64,000 nt of DNA from Paenibacillus lemnae (lineage in GTDB: Bacteria; Bacillota; Bacilli; Paenibacillales; Paenibacillaceae): contig NZ_JABBPN010000005.1 in NCBI RefSeq assembly GCF_012933385.1, forward strand, positions 62,001 through 126,000, given 5' to 3'. The notes beneath the pieces are model-generated. The model was not told the DNA's origin and did no database searches. It was given only the letters and a program-made list of their open reading frames with translations. The number at the start of each line of letters is the position of its first letter. Position 1 is the stretch's first letter. This document shows positions 1 through 8,337 of the stretch, piece by piece. A program made the position numbers and the translations under genes.

Positions 1-119
1 CGTTGATATACGACATTATTTTTAGTAAACTATCTACTAGTCCGTCCTAGTTTCTACTAATGAAGCATGATATATAATAGGAACACAGGGCGGCGAAGAA
101 GAAGAGGTGAAGGGCTGCA

Positions 120-419
120 ATGCTTGAATTAATTCCGGTTTTGGTACTGATGATATTGTTTTTCGTCATGATGTTCGGTATAGGCTTTATCCTGAACATG
201 CTGATGAAAACGACCTGGTTTCCCTGTTATTTATTCGTGATCGTTGTTCTTCCCCTGGTGGTGTACAGCTTGTGGAGTCCGGAGGATACAACACTTCTTG
301 CCCATATAGGTTCATTCCAGCTGGTCGATTATTTAACCGGTGTGGCTGGTTTAGGCGGAGCTTTTTTAAGCGGCTGGGCGATTCATGTTCTGCGGATCAA
401 GGGGTTCAAAATGTTCTAG
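120..419 (+). CDS. yuiB: YuiB-like small integral membrane protein
   Basis: A 99-residue protein that is almost wholly hydrophobic. It has about three membrane spans (residues 4-28, 34-52 and 68-92), with a short polar loop (SPEDTT) between the second and third. Its opening, a run of I/L/V/F followed by FGIGFILNMLM, resembles the B. subtilis YuiB family, whose function is unknown. GAAGAGGTGAAGG lies just upstream of the ATG. A possible extended -10 (TGA TATATA, overlapping TATAAT at 73-78) is about 40 bases upstream. It precedes dnaB by 134 bases in the same direction. The family assignment is by recalled sequence style only. Confidence 0.6.
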   Translation: MLELIPVLVLMILFFVMMFGIGFILNMLMKTTWFPCYLFVIVVLPLVVYSLWSPEDTTLLAHIGSFQLVDYLTGVAGLGGAFLSGWAIHVLRIKGFKMF

Positions 420-553
420 GGATCTTGTGCCATACTGTGGCATCGGCGGCTCACCCGAAGGGGAGGGTCGTTTTTATTTTCGTTTTTATGATAGAATAGA
501 GGCAGTCTATTTTGAGCAGATGCTGCTTGAATGACTGGGAAGGAGCTGACACC

Positions 554-2056
554 ATGCGCATGACTAATTTCTTGCATTTTACTGAAAACCACCGTTACTG
601 CGTATATCGCGACTTCTGCCTGAGTGGTTTGGATGACAAAATGCTCAGTTCCATATATCAGCCTATGGTTGGCGCGTTTGCCGTCAGTCTGTATCGCCTT
701 TTGGGCACACATGTGCCTGTGGAAAAGGTAGGCTACTCTAATATCGAGCAGCAGCGAAGGCTGTTTCTGACCTTGGGACTTGAGCCCAGCGAAAAAGGAC
801 GGCGATATTTAATCGAACAAACGTCCAAGCTTGAAGCGGTGGGACTGCTGCAAACCAGCCGGCTTTATGTGCCTGAAACGGATGATTATATTTACGAATA
901 TGAGATGCAGCCGCCGCTGTCGCCATCTGAGTTTTTTAATACACAGCATCTGACACTGCTGCTGCGCGACAAGGTTGGCAAGTTCACGGTATTGGCGCTT
1001 CGTGAGCAGCTGTGGAGCAAGGAGCCTCAGGAATGGAGCGGTGTTTCTTTAAATAAAGAGAATATCTCTGTCCCTTTTTATGATATTTTTGAACTGAATA
1101 CACATGTCATCGATTACGAGCTGGAACAGGCGCTGACCGAGGTAGAAACTCCCAGGAAGCAGGCGGTTCCAGTGATTCAGCAGGCCGAGGGCCTGAATTA
1201 TGCCGATATTATTCTCCGGTTTCCCCGCGAATCCAAAAACAGGGTGTTTGTGGAGCGGCTGCGGTATGATCATGAGCAGATGGGCATCGTGAACTATGTT
1301 GTCCGCAAATACGAGCTGAACGTGCAGGATATCTGCCGCCTTCTGGATGAGGATGGCATCTTCTCCAGTACGGGAGACGTGATGCTTGATGATCTTCAGC
1401 ACAGGGCGAGCCTGCATTTTCGTCAAGGCATGAAGCTGCAGGAGAAGCGGCAGGTAACCGCAGGCAAGGTGGTAGCCCTGCATCAGGAGCTCAGTGCTGA
1501 CTCCGGCGAGCCTGCTGAAGAACATGCTGTTCAGATGGAGTACTATGTAGAAGTGCCGATTCAGTTTCAGTCCAAGTGTGATATTCACCAATATAATATG
1601 ATGCTCCGCAATGAACCGTATACCCGATTGCTGCAGACGTTTTTTCCGGGCTCGGTGCCTGTTCATTTTATGGATATGTTTGAAAAAATCGACCTCAGCT
1701 ACAAGCTGCCGGGCGAAGTCATAAACGTATTGATTCATTACTTGATGTCTCTCATCGCCGCAGGCGGTGAACAGCGCATCAACCGCAATTTTGTCGAGGC
1801 GATCGCCTCCAACATGCTGCTGAAGCAGGTCAACAGCTATGAGAAAGCCGTCCAGTATATTCGCGACCAGGCCAAGAGCAAGGGCAAACAGGCGCAAGCC
1901 GCTTCGCGCACGCGTACATACGTCAACGGAGGGAAAGGCAAGCCGGACATTCCGGTCGTGTCCACCTCCGCATCAGGAGAGACGGTGACAGAAGAGGAAT
2001 ACGAAGAGATGATGAAGCTGGCTGCCGAAATGCAGACCAGCAAGAAAAAGGGATAG
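554..2056 (+). CDS. dnaB: Replication initiation and membrane attachment protein DnaB (helicase loading)
   Basis: Predicted 500-residue DnaB of the Bacillales type, which with DnaD and DnaI loads the replicative helicase at oriC and at stalled forks. The N-terminus (FTENHRYCVYRDFCLSG followed by LSSIYQPMVGAFAVSLYRLL) is the usual winged-helix opening. The C-terminal third (YEKAVQYIRDQAKSKGKQ, then an EEYEEMM tail) is the DnaB/DnaD DDBH2-type region with a basic end. I place the start at the ATG at 554 rather than at an upstream in-frame ATG, because AAGGAG sits 10 bases before it and the family begins here. dnaI follows after 33 bases, so the two are probably cotranscribed. Placement beside dnaI is the strongest contextual support. 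Confidence 0.9.
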   Translation: MRMTNFLHFTENHRYCVYRDFCLSGLDDKMLSSIYQPMVGAFAVSLYRLLGTHVPVEKVGYSNIEQQRRLFLTLGLEPSEKGRRYLIEQTSKLEAVGLLQTSRLYVPETDDYIYEYEMQPPLSPSEFFNTQHLTLLLRDKVGKFTVLALREQLWSKEPQEWSGVSLNKENISVPFYDIFELNTHVIDYELEQALTEVETPRKQAVPVIQQAEGLNYADIILRFPRESKNRVFVERLRYDHEQMGIVNYVVRKYELNVQDICRLLDEDGIFSSTGDVMLDDLQHRASLHFRQGMKLQEKRQVTAGKVVALHQELSADSGEPAEEHAVQMEYYVEVPIQFQSKCDIHQYNMMLRNEPYTRLLQTFFPGSVPVHFMDMFEKIDLSYKLPGEVINVLIHYLMSLIAAGGEQRINRNFVEAIASNMLLKQVNSYEKAVQYIRDQAKSKGKQAQAASRTRTYVNGGKGKPDIPVVSTSASGETVTEEEYEEMMKLAAEMQTSKKKG

Positions 2057-2089
2057 AGTATCTGCATGAAGAGAAAGGAGGGGACAGTC

Positions 2090-3037
2090 ATGGAATCTCT
2101 GGGAGAACTGCTGGACAGCATGAAGAGTCCGGCCTTCCGCCGCAAGTCTGATGAAATTGCCAAGGAGCTGCTGGAACATCCGCTGGTCCGAAGCCTGAAA
2201 GAGCAGCATCCGGAGCTGACTGAACAGGTGCTCCGCACCAACTTGAGCAGGGTGTATCAGTATGTCGGGGATCACAATAACTGTGAGCACTGCCCGGGGC
2301 TTGAGCGTTGTCCGAATGATTTTCAGGGACACTACAGCAAGCTGGATGTTCAGATCGTGAACGGTTCGCCGGAGATTTATGAACGAAAGGCACCGTGCTC
2401 CCTGCAGATCTCGAAGACCAATGAGGACCAGATCCGTAAGCGGATCCGCAGCTTTTATGTGGATGAACGTGCGCTGGAGGAAGGGTACAATGAGGTTGAG
2501 ATCATGTCCAAGGATCGCCTTCGTGCTCCTGCAGTCCATCAAGTATTCAGGTATATCCGCGATACGAGAGAGAACGGATTGTCTCCGAAGGGTTTGTTCC
2601 TGACAGGATCGTTTGGGACAGGAAAGACTTTTTTGATGTGTTATCTGCTGCATGAGCTGGCGAAGCAGGGGTTTACCGGAGTCATCGTGTATATGCCGGA
2701 GTTCATGGAAGATTTGAAATCCATGATGCAGGATAACAGCAAGCTGAAGGAAACGGTAGAAACGATGAAGCACTGCGACCTGCTCATTTTTGATGATATT
2801 GGAGCGGAAAATCTGAATCCCTGGGTTCGGGACCATGTGCTCGGCTCCATATTGAACTTCAGAATGAACCGCAAGCCGACATTTTATACGTCCAACTATC
2901 GGCTGGATGGCCTTGAGAAGCATTTGAGCTTTACGAGCAAGGATGGGGAAGAGGCTCACAAAGGACAGCGTCTAATGAACCGGATTTCGCCATTCGTCGA
3001 TGTAGTGCAGCTGTTTGGAGAGAATCAGCGGGGATAG
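2090..3037 (+). CDS. dnaI: Primosomal helicase loader DnaI (AAA+ ATPase)
   Basis: 315-residue AAA+ loader that deposits the replicative helicase on DNA during initiation and restart. The N-terminal helicase-interaction domain carries a zinc-binding cysteine cluster (NNCEHCPGLERCPND with another Cys near APCSLQ). The C-terminal ATPase domain has Walker A GSFGTGKT (about residue 173) and Walker B LLIFDDIG. Sensor and arginine-finger regions follow (FYTSNY, then GQRLMNRI). The ATG at 2090 is preferred over an in-frame ATG at 2066 because AAAGGAGGGG lies just upstream of 2090. It is the last gene before a strong terminator. Confidence 0.93.
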   Translation: MESLGELLDSMKSPAFRRKSDEIAKELLEHPLVRSLKEQHPELTEQVLRTNLSRVYQYVGDHNNCEHCPGLERCPNDFQGHYSKLDVQIVNGSPEIYERKAPCSLQISKTNEDQIRKRIRSFYVDERALEEGYNEVEIMSKDRLRAPAVHQVFRYIRDTRENGLSPKGLFLTGSFGTGKTFLMCYLLHELAKQGFTGVIVYMPEFMEDLKSMMQDNSKLKETVETMKHCDLLIFDDIGAENLNPWVRDHVLGSILNFRMNRKPTFYTSNYRLDGLEKHLSFTSKDGEEAHKGQRLMNRISPFVDVVQLFGENQRG

Positions 3038-3058
3038 AGCAATAGGACAATCCAGATA

Positions 3059-3115
3059 AAAAGAGGGGTATCCCGCAAGATCCAGGATCTTGACAGGGTA
3101 CCCCCTCTTTTTTCG
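3059..3115 (+). terminator. Rho-independent terminator of dnaB-dnaI
   Basis: Long two-part hairpin. The outer stem is GAGGGGTA...TACCCCCTC, the inner stem is CAAGATC-cag-GATCTTG, and the stem is followed by TTTTTT. It lies 22 bases after the dnaI stop codon. Confidence 0.85.
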
Positions 3116-3135
3116 TGTGAGACCTTATGGAGACA

Positions 3136-3291
3136 TTAACTGAAGATGAACTTCACAATAACCATAGCGAAGAATACGATGAACATGAAAATAAACATGC
3201 CACCGAATCCAAGCATCAGGTCGAAAAAGTCATTGCGCGGTTCTTCATTCACATGTTCCCGAGGATCTACTGCGTGCACGTTTACATCCAT
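3136..3291 (-). CDS. yqzM: YqzM-like 51-residue membrane miniprotein
   Basis: Reading the minus strand gives a 51-residue ORF. It has a polar start (MDVNVHAVDPREHVNEEPRND), then one long hydrophobic segment (GFGGMFIFMFIVFFAMVIV) and a KFIFS end. A textbook Shine-Dalgarno AGGAGG sits 7 bases before the ATG at 3291. The R-N-D...GF...F pattern and final K-F-I-x-S resemble the B. subtilis YqzM family of unknown function. It faces dnaI tail-to-tail. A plus-strand frame over the same DNA lacks both a ribosome site and a hydrophobic pattern and was not used. Confidence 0.75.
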   Translation of the reverse strand: MDVNVHAVDPREHVNEEPRNDFFDLMLGFGGMFIFMFIVFFAMVIVKFIFS

Positions 3292-3414
3292 GGTGCTGCC
3301 TCCTCAAACTGCCGGATGATGGGTGTAGACCGATCATCCAGTTGTTACTAGTAGTATACTCAATGCATTGTTCATTTGTAAAGAATAGAGAAACAGCCGG
3401 GTGCGTGTACATGT

Positions 3415-3444
3415 TTCGCAATCGACTCAATGGTGTGGTATACT
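3415..3444 (+). promoter_or_regulatory. Candidate promoter of trxA (extended -10)
   Basis: TATACT at 3439-3444 preceded by TG one base upstream (extended -10), about 70 bases before the trxA start. The -35 region (TTCGCA) is weak, as is common with extended -10 promoters. Confidence 0.45.
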
Positions 3445-3515
3445 ATAGTGGTCAGCTTAGACATAATAGTCTAGGCACCATTTTATTGTGAGATCCCTGT
3501 AAGGAGGAGATATTC

Positions 3516-3833
3516 ATGGCTATCGTCAATGTATCCGATCAAACCTTTGCAAGTGAAGTGGAAGGTCAAGGAACGGTTGTAGTTGATTTTTGGGCGCCTT
3601 GGTGCGGTCCTTGTAAAATGCTTGCTCCGATTCTGGATGAATTGTCCCAGGACCTCGGTGATGATGTGAAAATTGCGAAGGTAAACGTGGATGAGAATCC
3701 TGAGTCTGCATCGCGTTTTGGCGTAATGAGTATTCCTACCATGATCTTCTTTAAAGACGGCCAGCCTGTCGATAAAGTCGTAGGACTCAACTCCAAAGAA
3801 GCCTTGAAAGGCATCATTGCTAAGCATCAGTAA
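3516..3833 (+). CDS. trxA: Thioredoxin TrxA
   Basis: 105-residue cytoplasmic thioredoxin, the general dithiol reductant for ribonucleotide reductase and other partners. It has the diagnostic active site WAPWCGPC at about residues 25-32, VVDFWAPW before it and the cis-proline loop VMSIPTMIFF after it. AAGGAGGAGAT precedes the ATG at optimal distance. Length is typical. It lies upstream of uvrC, the same adjacency as in B. subtilis. A hairpin between the two genes suggests partial uncoupling. Confidence 0.97.
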   Translation: MAIVNVSDQTFASEVEGQGTVVVDFWAPWCGPCKMLAPILDELSQDLGDDVKIAKVNVDENPESASRFGVMSIPTMIFFKDGQPVDKVVGLNSKEALKGIIAKHQ

Positions 3834-3866
3834 GCATCTTTAGCAAGGATGAAGTGTAATCATACA

Positions 3867-3901
3867 GCGCCTTCGGTTTTTTCTGCCGGAGGCGTTTTGT
3901 G
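3867..3901 (+). terminator. Probable terminator after trxA
   Basis: Hairpin GCGCCTTCGG...CCGGAGGCG followed by TTTT. The U-tract is short, so some read-through into uvrC is possible. Confidence 0.6.
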
Positions 3902-3959
3902 TGGATGAAGGATGAACATGGTGTGATCCCATATTTCCCCCTTGGAGAGGAGGAGAAGG

Positions 3960-6014
3960 ATGGAAGATTTTGCGCGTAAGCTTCAGGAACAGGAGAAAGC
4001 CATGGAGAAGATTCGCAACAAGCTGGCATTGCTGCCTGATCTGTCGGGATGTTACCTGATGAAAAACGGTGAGGGCACCATTATATATGTGGGCAAAGCG
4101 AAGGTTTTGAAAAACCGCGTGCGTTCCTATTTTACCGGGAGCCATGATGGTAAGACCCAGCGTTTGGTTTCGGAGATCCGTGACTTTGAATACATTGTAA
4201 CCGCAAGCAATATGGAAGCGCTCATTCTGGAATGTAACCTGATTAAAGCGCACCAGCCGCGTTATAATGTCCTGCTCAAAGACGATAAAACCTATCCATA
4301 TCTCAAAATAACCTATGAACCGCACCCCCGTCTAAAAGTGACACGGAAGGTGCTTAAAGATAAAGCTAAATATTTCGGACCTTATCCGAACGCCTATGCG
4401 GCCCATGAGACGAAAAAACTGCTTGATCGCATGTATCCGCTGCGGAAGTGTGATGTGATGCCGAAGGATGTCTGTCTGTACTATCATATGGGACAATGTA
4501 TGGCTCCTTGTGTGAAAGAGATTCCCAAGCAGGCCTACGAGGATATTACGAATGAGATCCGTGCTTTTCTGAGCGGCGGTCATGAAGAGGTCAAAAAAGA
4601 ACTTCAGCGCAAAATGGAAGAAGCCGCAGAGGAACTCTATTTCGAGCGCGCCAAAGAGCTGCGGGATCAGATCATGCATATCGATGCCATTATGGAGAAG
4701 CAGAAGATCACGACGGCCGATACCCGGGATCGGGACGTGTTCGGTTACTGGGTCGATAAAGGCTGGATGTGTGTGCAGATCTTTTATATGCGGCAGGGGA
4801 AAATGGTTCAGCGCAACGCATCGGCATTTCCGTATTACGGGGAAGCCTACAGCGACTTTCTGTCGTTCGTTGCCCAGTATTACAGTGACAATCCTGCGCT
4901 TCCGCAGGAAATTCTTCTGCCTGTTCCGGAAGAAGCGGATGACCTTGCTCAAACCGGGACACCGGCTGCGGCAGCTGAAGCTGAGCATGAACCGGGACGA
5001 AACGCGGAACATGACGCCGACCTTGTCGTGAACAATGAAGATACAGATGCCCCTTCAGACCTTTTGGATGAATCAGAAGACAGCCTGGATAACTCAGATG
5101 AATCAGCCAGTACCAAGGCTGACTTTAAACCGGATCTTACCGGGGCCGTGGATCCGGCAGGAGCGGCTTCTGCACTGCAGGAGTGGATCGGCGTAAAAGT
5201 GCTTGTCCCGCAGCGCGGCAAGAAGCGTCAGATGGTCGGCATGGCTTCCCAGAATGCGAAGGTTGCACTGGATGAGAAATTCCGCCTTATTGAACGAGAC
5301 GAAGAGCGTACGACGGTGGCAGCGGCGAATCTGGGGGAATTGATCGGTTTGGAGAAGCTGGACCGGATCGAAGCCTTTGATAACTCCAACATTCAGGGGT
5401 CCAATCCGGTATCGGCGATGGTCGTATTTATCGACGGCAAGCCGGCCCGAAAGGAATACCGGAAATACAAGGTTCGGTCTGTCGAAGGGCCGGATGATTA
5501 TGAGACCATGCGGGAAGTGATCAGGCGCCGCTATGAACGGGTGCTGAAGGAGAACCTGCCGATGCCGGACCTGATTGTCGTCGACGGCGGTAAAGGCCAG
5601 ATATCCGCAGCTGTGGATATTCTGGAGAACGAGCTGGGGTTGTTCATTCCGGTCTGCGGTCTCGTGAAGGATGCCAAGCATAAAACAGCACAGCTGATGG
5701 TCGGCGACCCGCCGGAGCCGGTGGCGCTGCCCCGCGACAGCCAGGAGTTTTACTTGCTGCAGCGCATCCAGGACGAGGTGCACCGGTTTGCAATTACCTT
5801 TCACCGCGATCAGCGGGGGAAATCCATGGTGACCTCCAAACTGGACGGAATCCCCGGCATCGGAGAGAAACGGCGCAAGCTGCTGCTGAAGCATTTTGGC
5901 TCCATCAAGAAAATCAAGGAAGCCAGTATCGAGGATTTCCGGCCATTGTCCATCGGCGACAAGCTTGCCCGTGAAATCTTAAAGGCCCTTAATGATACCG
6001 TAAGTGAAGTTTAA
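3960..6014 (+). CDS. uvrC: Excinuclease ABC subunit C (UvrC) with an acidic insertion
   Basis: 684-residue UvrC, the dual-incision nuclease of nucleotide excision repair. Domains in order: GIY-YIG nuclease (GCYLMKN...[14 protein letters not shown], about residues 30-60); a cysteine cluster (LRKCD...[13 protein letters not shown]); the UVR/UvrB-binding motif ([19 protein letters not shown], about 215-235); the RNase-H-like C-terminal nuclease (FDNSNIQG...VVFIDGKP...[10 protein letters not shown]); and tandem helix-hairpin-helix ([19 protein letters not shown]). Between LPVPEEADD and [17 protein letters not shown] there are about 75 extra residues rich in D/E/S/A (DNA about 4940-5170), which explains why it is longer than the usual roughly 600 residues. 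The ATG at 3960 follows GGAGAGGAGGAG; an upstream TTG lies inside that ribosome site. Confidence 0.96.
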   Translation: MEDFARKLQEQEKAMEKIRNKLALLPDLSGCYLMKNGEGTIIYVGKAKVLKNRVRSYFTGSHDGKTQRLVSEIRDFEYIVTASNMEALILECNLIKAHQPRYNVLLKDDKTYPYLKITYEPHPRLKVTRKVLKDKAKYFGPYPNAYAAHETKKLLDRMYPLRKCDVMPKDVCLYYHMGQCMAPCVKEIPKQAYEDITNEIRAFLSGGHEEVKKELQRKMEEAAEELYFERAKELRDQIMHIDAIMEKQKITTADTRDRDVFGYWVDKGWMCVQIFYMRQGKMVQRNASAFPYYGEAYSDFLSFVAQYYSDNPALPQEILLPVPEEADDLAQTGTPAAAAEAEHEPGRNAEHDADLVVNNEDTDAPSDLLDESEDSLDNSDESASTKADFKPDLTGAVDPAGAASALQEWIGVKVLVPQRGKKRQMVGMASQNAKVALDEKFRLIERDEERTTVAAANLGELIGLEKLDRIEAFDNSNIQGSNPVSAMVVFIDGKPARKEYRKYKVRSVEGPDDYETMREVIRRRYERVLKENLPMPDLIVVDGGKGQISAAVDILENELGLFIPVCGLVKDAKHKTAQLMVGDPPEPVALPRDSQEFYLLQRIQDEVHRFAITFHRDQRGKSMVTSKLDGIPGIGEKRRKLLLKHFGSIKKIKEASIEDFRPLSIGDKLAREILKALNDTVSEV

Positions 6015-6076
6015 GAGTCTGTCGCTTAACTTTTTATTGGATGGCACGGCAGTGGAAACTATATGTGAGACAAATA

Positions 6077-6125
6077 AACAAGGCTCTGCATCACGCTTCG
6101 CGGCGCGGCAGAGCCTTGTTTGTTA
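6077..6125 (+). terminator. Terminator after uvrC
   Basis: Perfect stem AAACAAGGCTCTGC...GCAGAGCCTTGTTT with a GC-rich loop, 60 bases after the uvrC stop. It also lies beyond the 3' end of the minus-strand CPBP gene, so it may act in both directions. Confidence 0.75.
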
Positions 6126-6192
6126 ATTATATAGACTGAACTGAAGATAAAACCCTTCTGTAGCGGAGGTGACAAGTGATTCTGGAGAGGCG

Positions 6193-7857
6193 CTAGACGG
6201 TGCTGCCGCCAAAGCTTTTCTGTTTCGGCTGATGATATTTGAAGATGACCAGTCCCACAATGGCGGGAAGCAGCATATAAAAGATGCCTGTCAGCAGGTT
6301 GGCCGTTCCGCTCATCATGGCCAGGCTGAAGCCCATCAGAATGCTGTTAAACACGACATGTGCAAACATGACAGCCAAGTACCCGTATCGCAGAAATATA
6401 AAGCTGAACAGCAGGCCGATCACAACCAGCTCAATGGGCCTTGAGATGATCGGGTAAATTGGATACAGCGTATGACCCAAAGCCCAGATGATGGAGGAGA
6501 TCAGGCTGGCAGCAAATGTGCTGCGGAATATTTTTTTGAGCATCTTGATTCCGAACATTCGAAATACAGCTTCCTCCATAATACCGGCCAGCCAGGCCAT
6601 TAACGGAAATAGAAAAGGATACAGCATGTTGTACGGAGACTGCTCCGCATCGGTGGTGGACCAGGTGTTCAGCGTCAGGCCGAGCACCACAAAGATGATT
6701 GACTGCACACCCATCAGGATGAAAGCCCACAAATATCCGAGCTTCATGCTCTGCAGGACGTAGCGTCCATAACCCGGTTCTTTGCTTCGGGGCCATGGGT
6801 TAAGACTGTTCTCTTTTTGCCACAGGCCGCTGCCCCCTACTAATGCAAAATATACCAGGGCGGAGAAGATCAGCGAGTAACCGCCGTAGAAGAGCATCAC
6901 GCCACGGATCATGGAAGACGACATTCCCTCGGATTCATACAGCGGCATCAGGTTATACACATTCAGCATTTGAATGATGAACACCAGGATGGCCAGAAAG
7001 ATTCCTCGTTTAAAGGAAGTGTGTGCCCGTGTCTTTACACTGTATACAATCGAGAGTTTCCCCAGGACCAGGGTCAGCAGGCCGTATCCGAGAAATGTGA
7101 GGAGCGTCGCCTGAAGTGTCTGCCGCTCTACATATTGGGTATGGGCTGCCGGAACAGAGAAACCGGGTTCGTACGATCTGAGCTGATTGTTCTCATATGT
7201 AAATTTCAATTCTAATACGGCATCGCCAACGGAAGCTGACGGATCTCTATAAATGAGCCCGGGGTCTCCTTCCTGCGTAACCAGTGTAAGCTTGGACGGA
7301 TTATAGCCAGCCCGCACCACCCATGGCTCCGCAAGTGTCTGTTTCTGCGTTAGCGTCATATCGCCTTCGATCGCAAGCAGCATCTGCTGCCGTACTCGCT
7401 CTCCCTGAAGAAGCGCTCCTTTATAGCTGGAGTCCTTCAAATCGTAAATGAAACCCGAGATCGCCCCTGTCTGCATGTGCACATCGATATTCAATGCCGT
7501 TCCATCCGGCTGTTCAAAACGGACCCGATATACGTCATAGGGGTATTTATCTTTATACTGCTTGTTGTACTGCTCCAGCTGACTTTCCTTCGTCAAATAT
7601 CCATAGAGACCGGATCGCGTCTGGTAGCTAACGACGGGACTCTGGGTACGGTCTGGTGTAAACGAGATCTGCTCGTTGACGAAGCGTTCCGCCGCTTCAG
7701 CTGCCTCTGTCTTGCTGATGAGGTTAGGATTGGAAGCCTCGGAATTAATCCCGGGAATGACCTGCAGAATCAGAAACAGAAAACATCCGATGAGCGCCAT
7801 AGTGATCAAGGGCTTAAAATCAGGCTTCAGGACAAGCGGGGTCCCTGAACGGTTCAT
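6193..7857 (-). CDS. CPBP-family intramembrane metalloprotease with N-terminal PepSY-like ectodomain
   Basis: 554 residues. The C-terminal third is a CPBP (CAAX protease/bacteriocin-processing) domain: GIMEEAVFR with the glutamate pair at about 428-429, WALGHTLYP with His at about 462, and FAHVVFN with His at about 500. These are the three metal and catalytic motifs, set among about eight membrane spans. Before them is one membrane span (residues 18-36) and roughly 200 residues of extracytoplasmic sequence resembling PepSY-type repeats (KTEAAEAAERFV..., YRVRF..GTALNIDVHMQTGAISGFIYDL). The ATG at 7857 follows AAGGAGGTAAGAC. It is a single gene between uvrC and ktr. Substrate unknown. Confidence 0.85.
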   Translation of the reverse strand: MNRSGTPLVLKPDFKPLITMALIGCFLFLILQVIPGINSEASNPNLISKTEAAEAAERFVNEQISFTPDRTQSPVVSYQTRSGLYGYLTKESQLEQYNKQYKDKYPYDVYRVRFEQPDGTALNIDVHMQTGAISGFIYDLKDSSYKGALLQGERVRQQMLLAIEGDMTLTQKQTLAEPWVVRAGYNPSKLTLVTQEGDPGLIYRDPSASVGDAVLELKFTYENNQLRSYEPGFSVPAAHTQYVERQTLQATLLTFLGYGLLTLVLGKLSIVYSVKTRAHTSFKRGIFLAILVFIIQMLNVYNLMPLYESEGMSSSMIRGVMLFYGGYSLIFSALVYFALVGGSGLWQKENSLNPWPRSKEPGYGRYVLQSMKLGYLWAFILMGVQSIIFVVLGLTLNTWSTTDAEQSPYNMLYPFLFPLMAWLAGIMEEAVFRMFGIKMLKKIFRSTFAASLISSIIWALGHTLYPIYPIISRPIELVVIGLLFSFIFLRYGYLAVMFAHVVFNSILMGFSLAMMSGTANLLTGIFYMLLPAIVGLVIFKYHQPKQKSFGGSTV

Positions 7858-8067
7858 GTCTTACCTCCTTCGTATCTATATTGTGGACAGGACCTAAAGC
7901 CAATATAACATATTATGAAACAGGGGTAGGGGTTATCCCTTCTTTGAGAAATGAAAAAGAAGCTGAAAAAGCGGGAAAACTTACGAAAACCTCAGAAAAT
8001 CATATGCTATTATTCATGAATATGCTCTATTTGCTGCTTTTTTAAAGGAATTCAATTAAAAATGGCT

Positions 8068-8096
8068 TTGGGATTTCACGGCCCTTGCGTTATAAT
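8068..8096 (+). promoter_or_regulatory. Sigma-A promoter of the ktrBA transcript
   Basis: TTGGGA (8068-8073), a 17-base spacer and TATAAT (8091-8096), positioned just before the c-di-AMP riboswitch. Confidence 0.75.
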
Positions 8097-8131
8097 CACT
8101 TCATGTCAACACATCATATGAATTGAATATA

Positions 8132-8280
8132 CCAGCCGAATTTCGAATTGAAAACGGGGGAACCATGTAATTGGGGTGAATTTCGCAAAGCAAGTCAGCG
8201 AATAGGGCAGCCTGTGATATGCCCGAATCCGTCAGCTAACCTCGCAGGCTGTGTGCACAGGGACCTAGGCTTGTTTTTTA
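8132..8280 (+). ncRNA. c-di-AMP riboswitch (ydaO/yuaA motif)
   Basis: The leader carries the conserved blocks of the ydaO motif in order: CGGGGGAACC, GGGGTGAATTTCGC, AGCGAATAGGGC, GCCCGAATCCGTCAGCTAACC and a closing stem near GCAGGC. A U-rich run (GTTTTTTAAA, 8274-8283) follows and is the likely expression platform. This class turns transcription off when c-di-AMP binds and is known upstream of ktrAB in B. subtilis, matching the potassium-uptake genes just downstream. I did not resolve the terminator hairpin fully. Confidence 0.9.
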
Positions 8281-8337
8281 AAGGCATTGGATTTCCAGTG
8301 TCTTTTTTATTTGCGACTTTGTAGTGGGGTGAGAACG

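Noticed and set aside
1049..1897. 282-residue minus-strand open frame across dnaB
   Set aside because: It is antisense to dnaB, lacks a ribosome site and codon pattern, and no family features are visible.
3127..3351. Plus-strand 74-residue frame over the YqzM-like gene
   Set aside because: No ribosome site and a polar, unlikely composition; the minus-strand 51-residue frame has AGGAGG and a membrane helix.
5103..5894. 263-residue minus-strand frame across uvrC
   Set aside because: Antisense shadow of the conserved uvrC C-terminus, without ribosome site or motif.
8287..8337. Upstream extension of KtrB
   Set aside because: No ribosome site before it; it begins in the riboswitch expression platform region. 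TTG at 8338 has GGGGTGAG.
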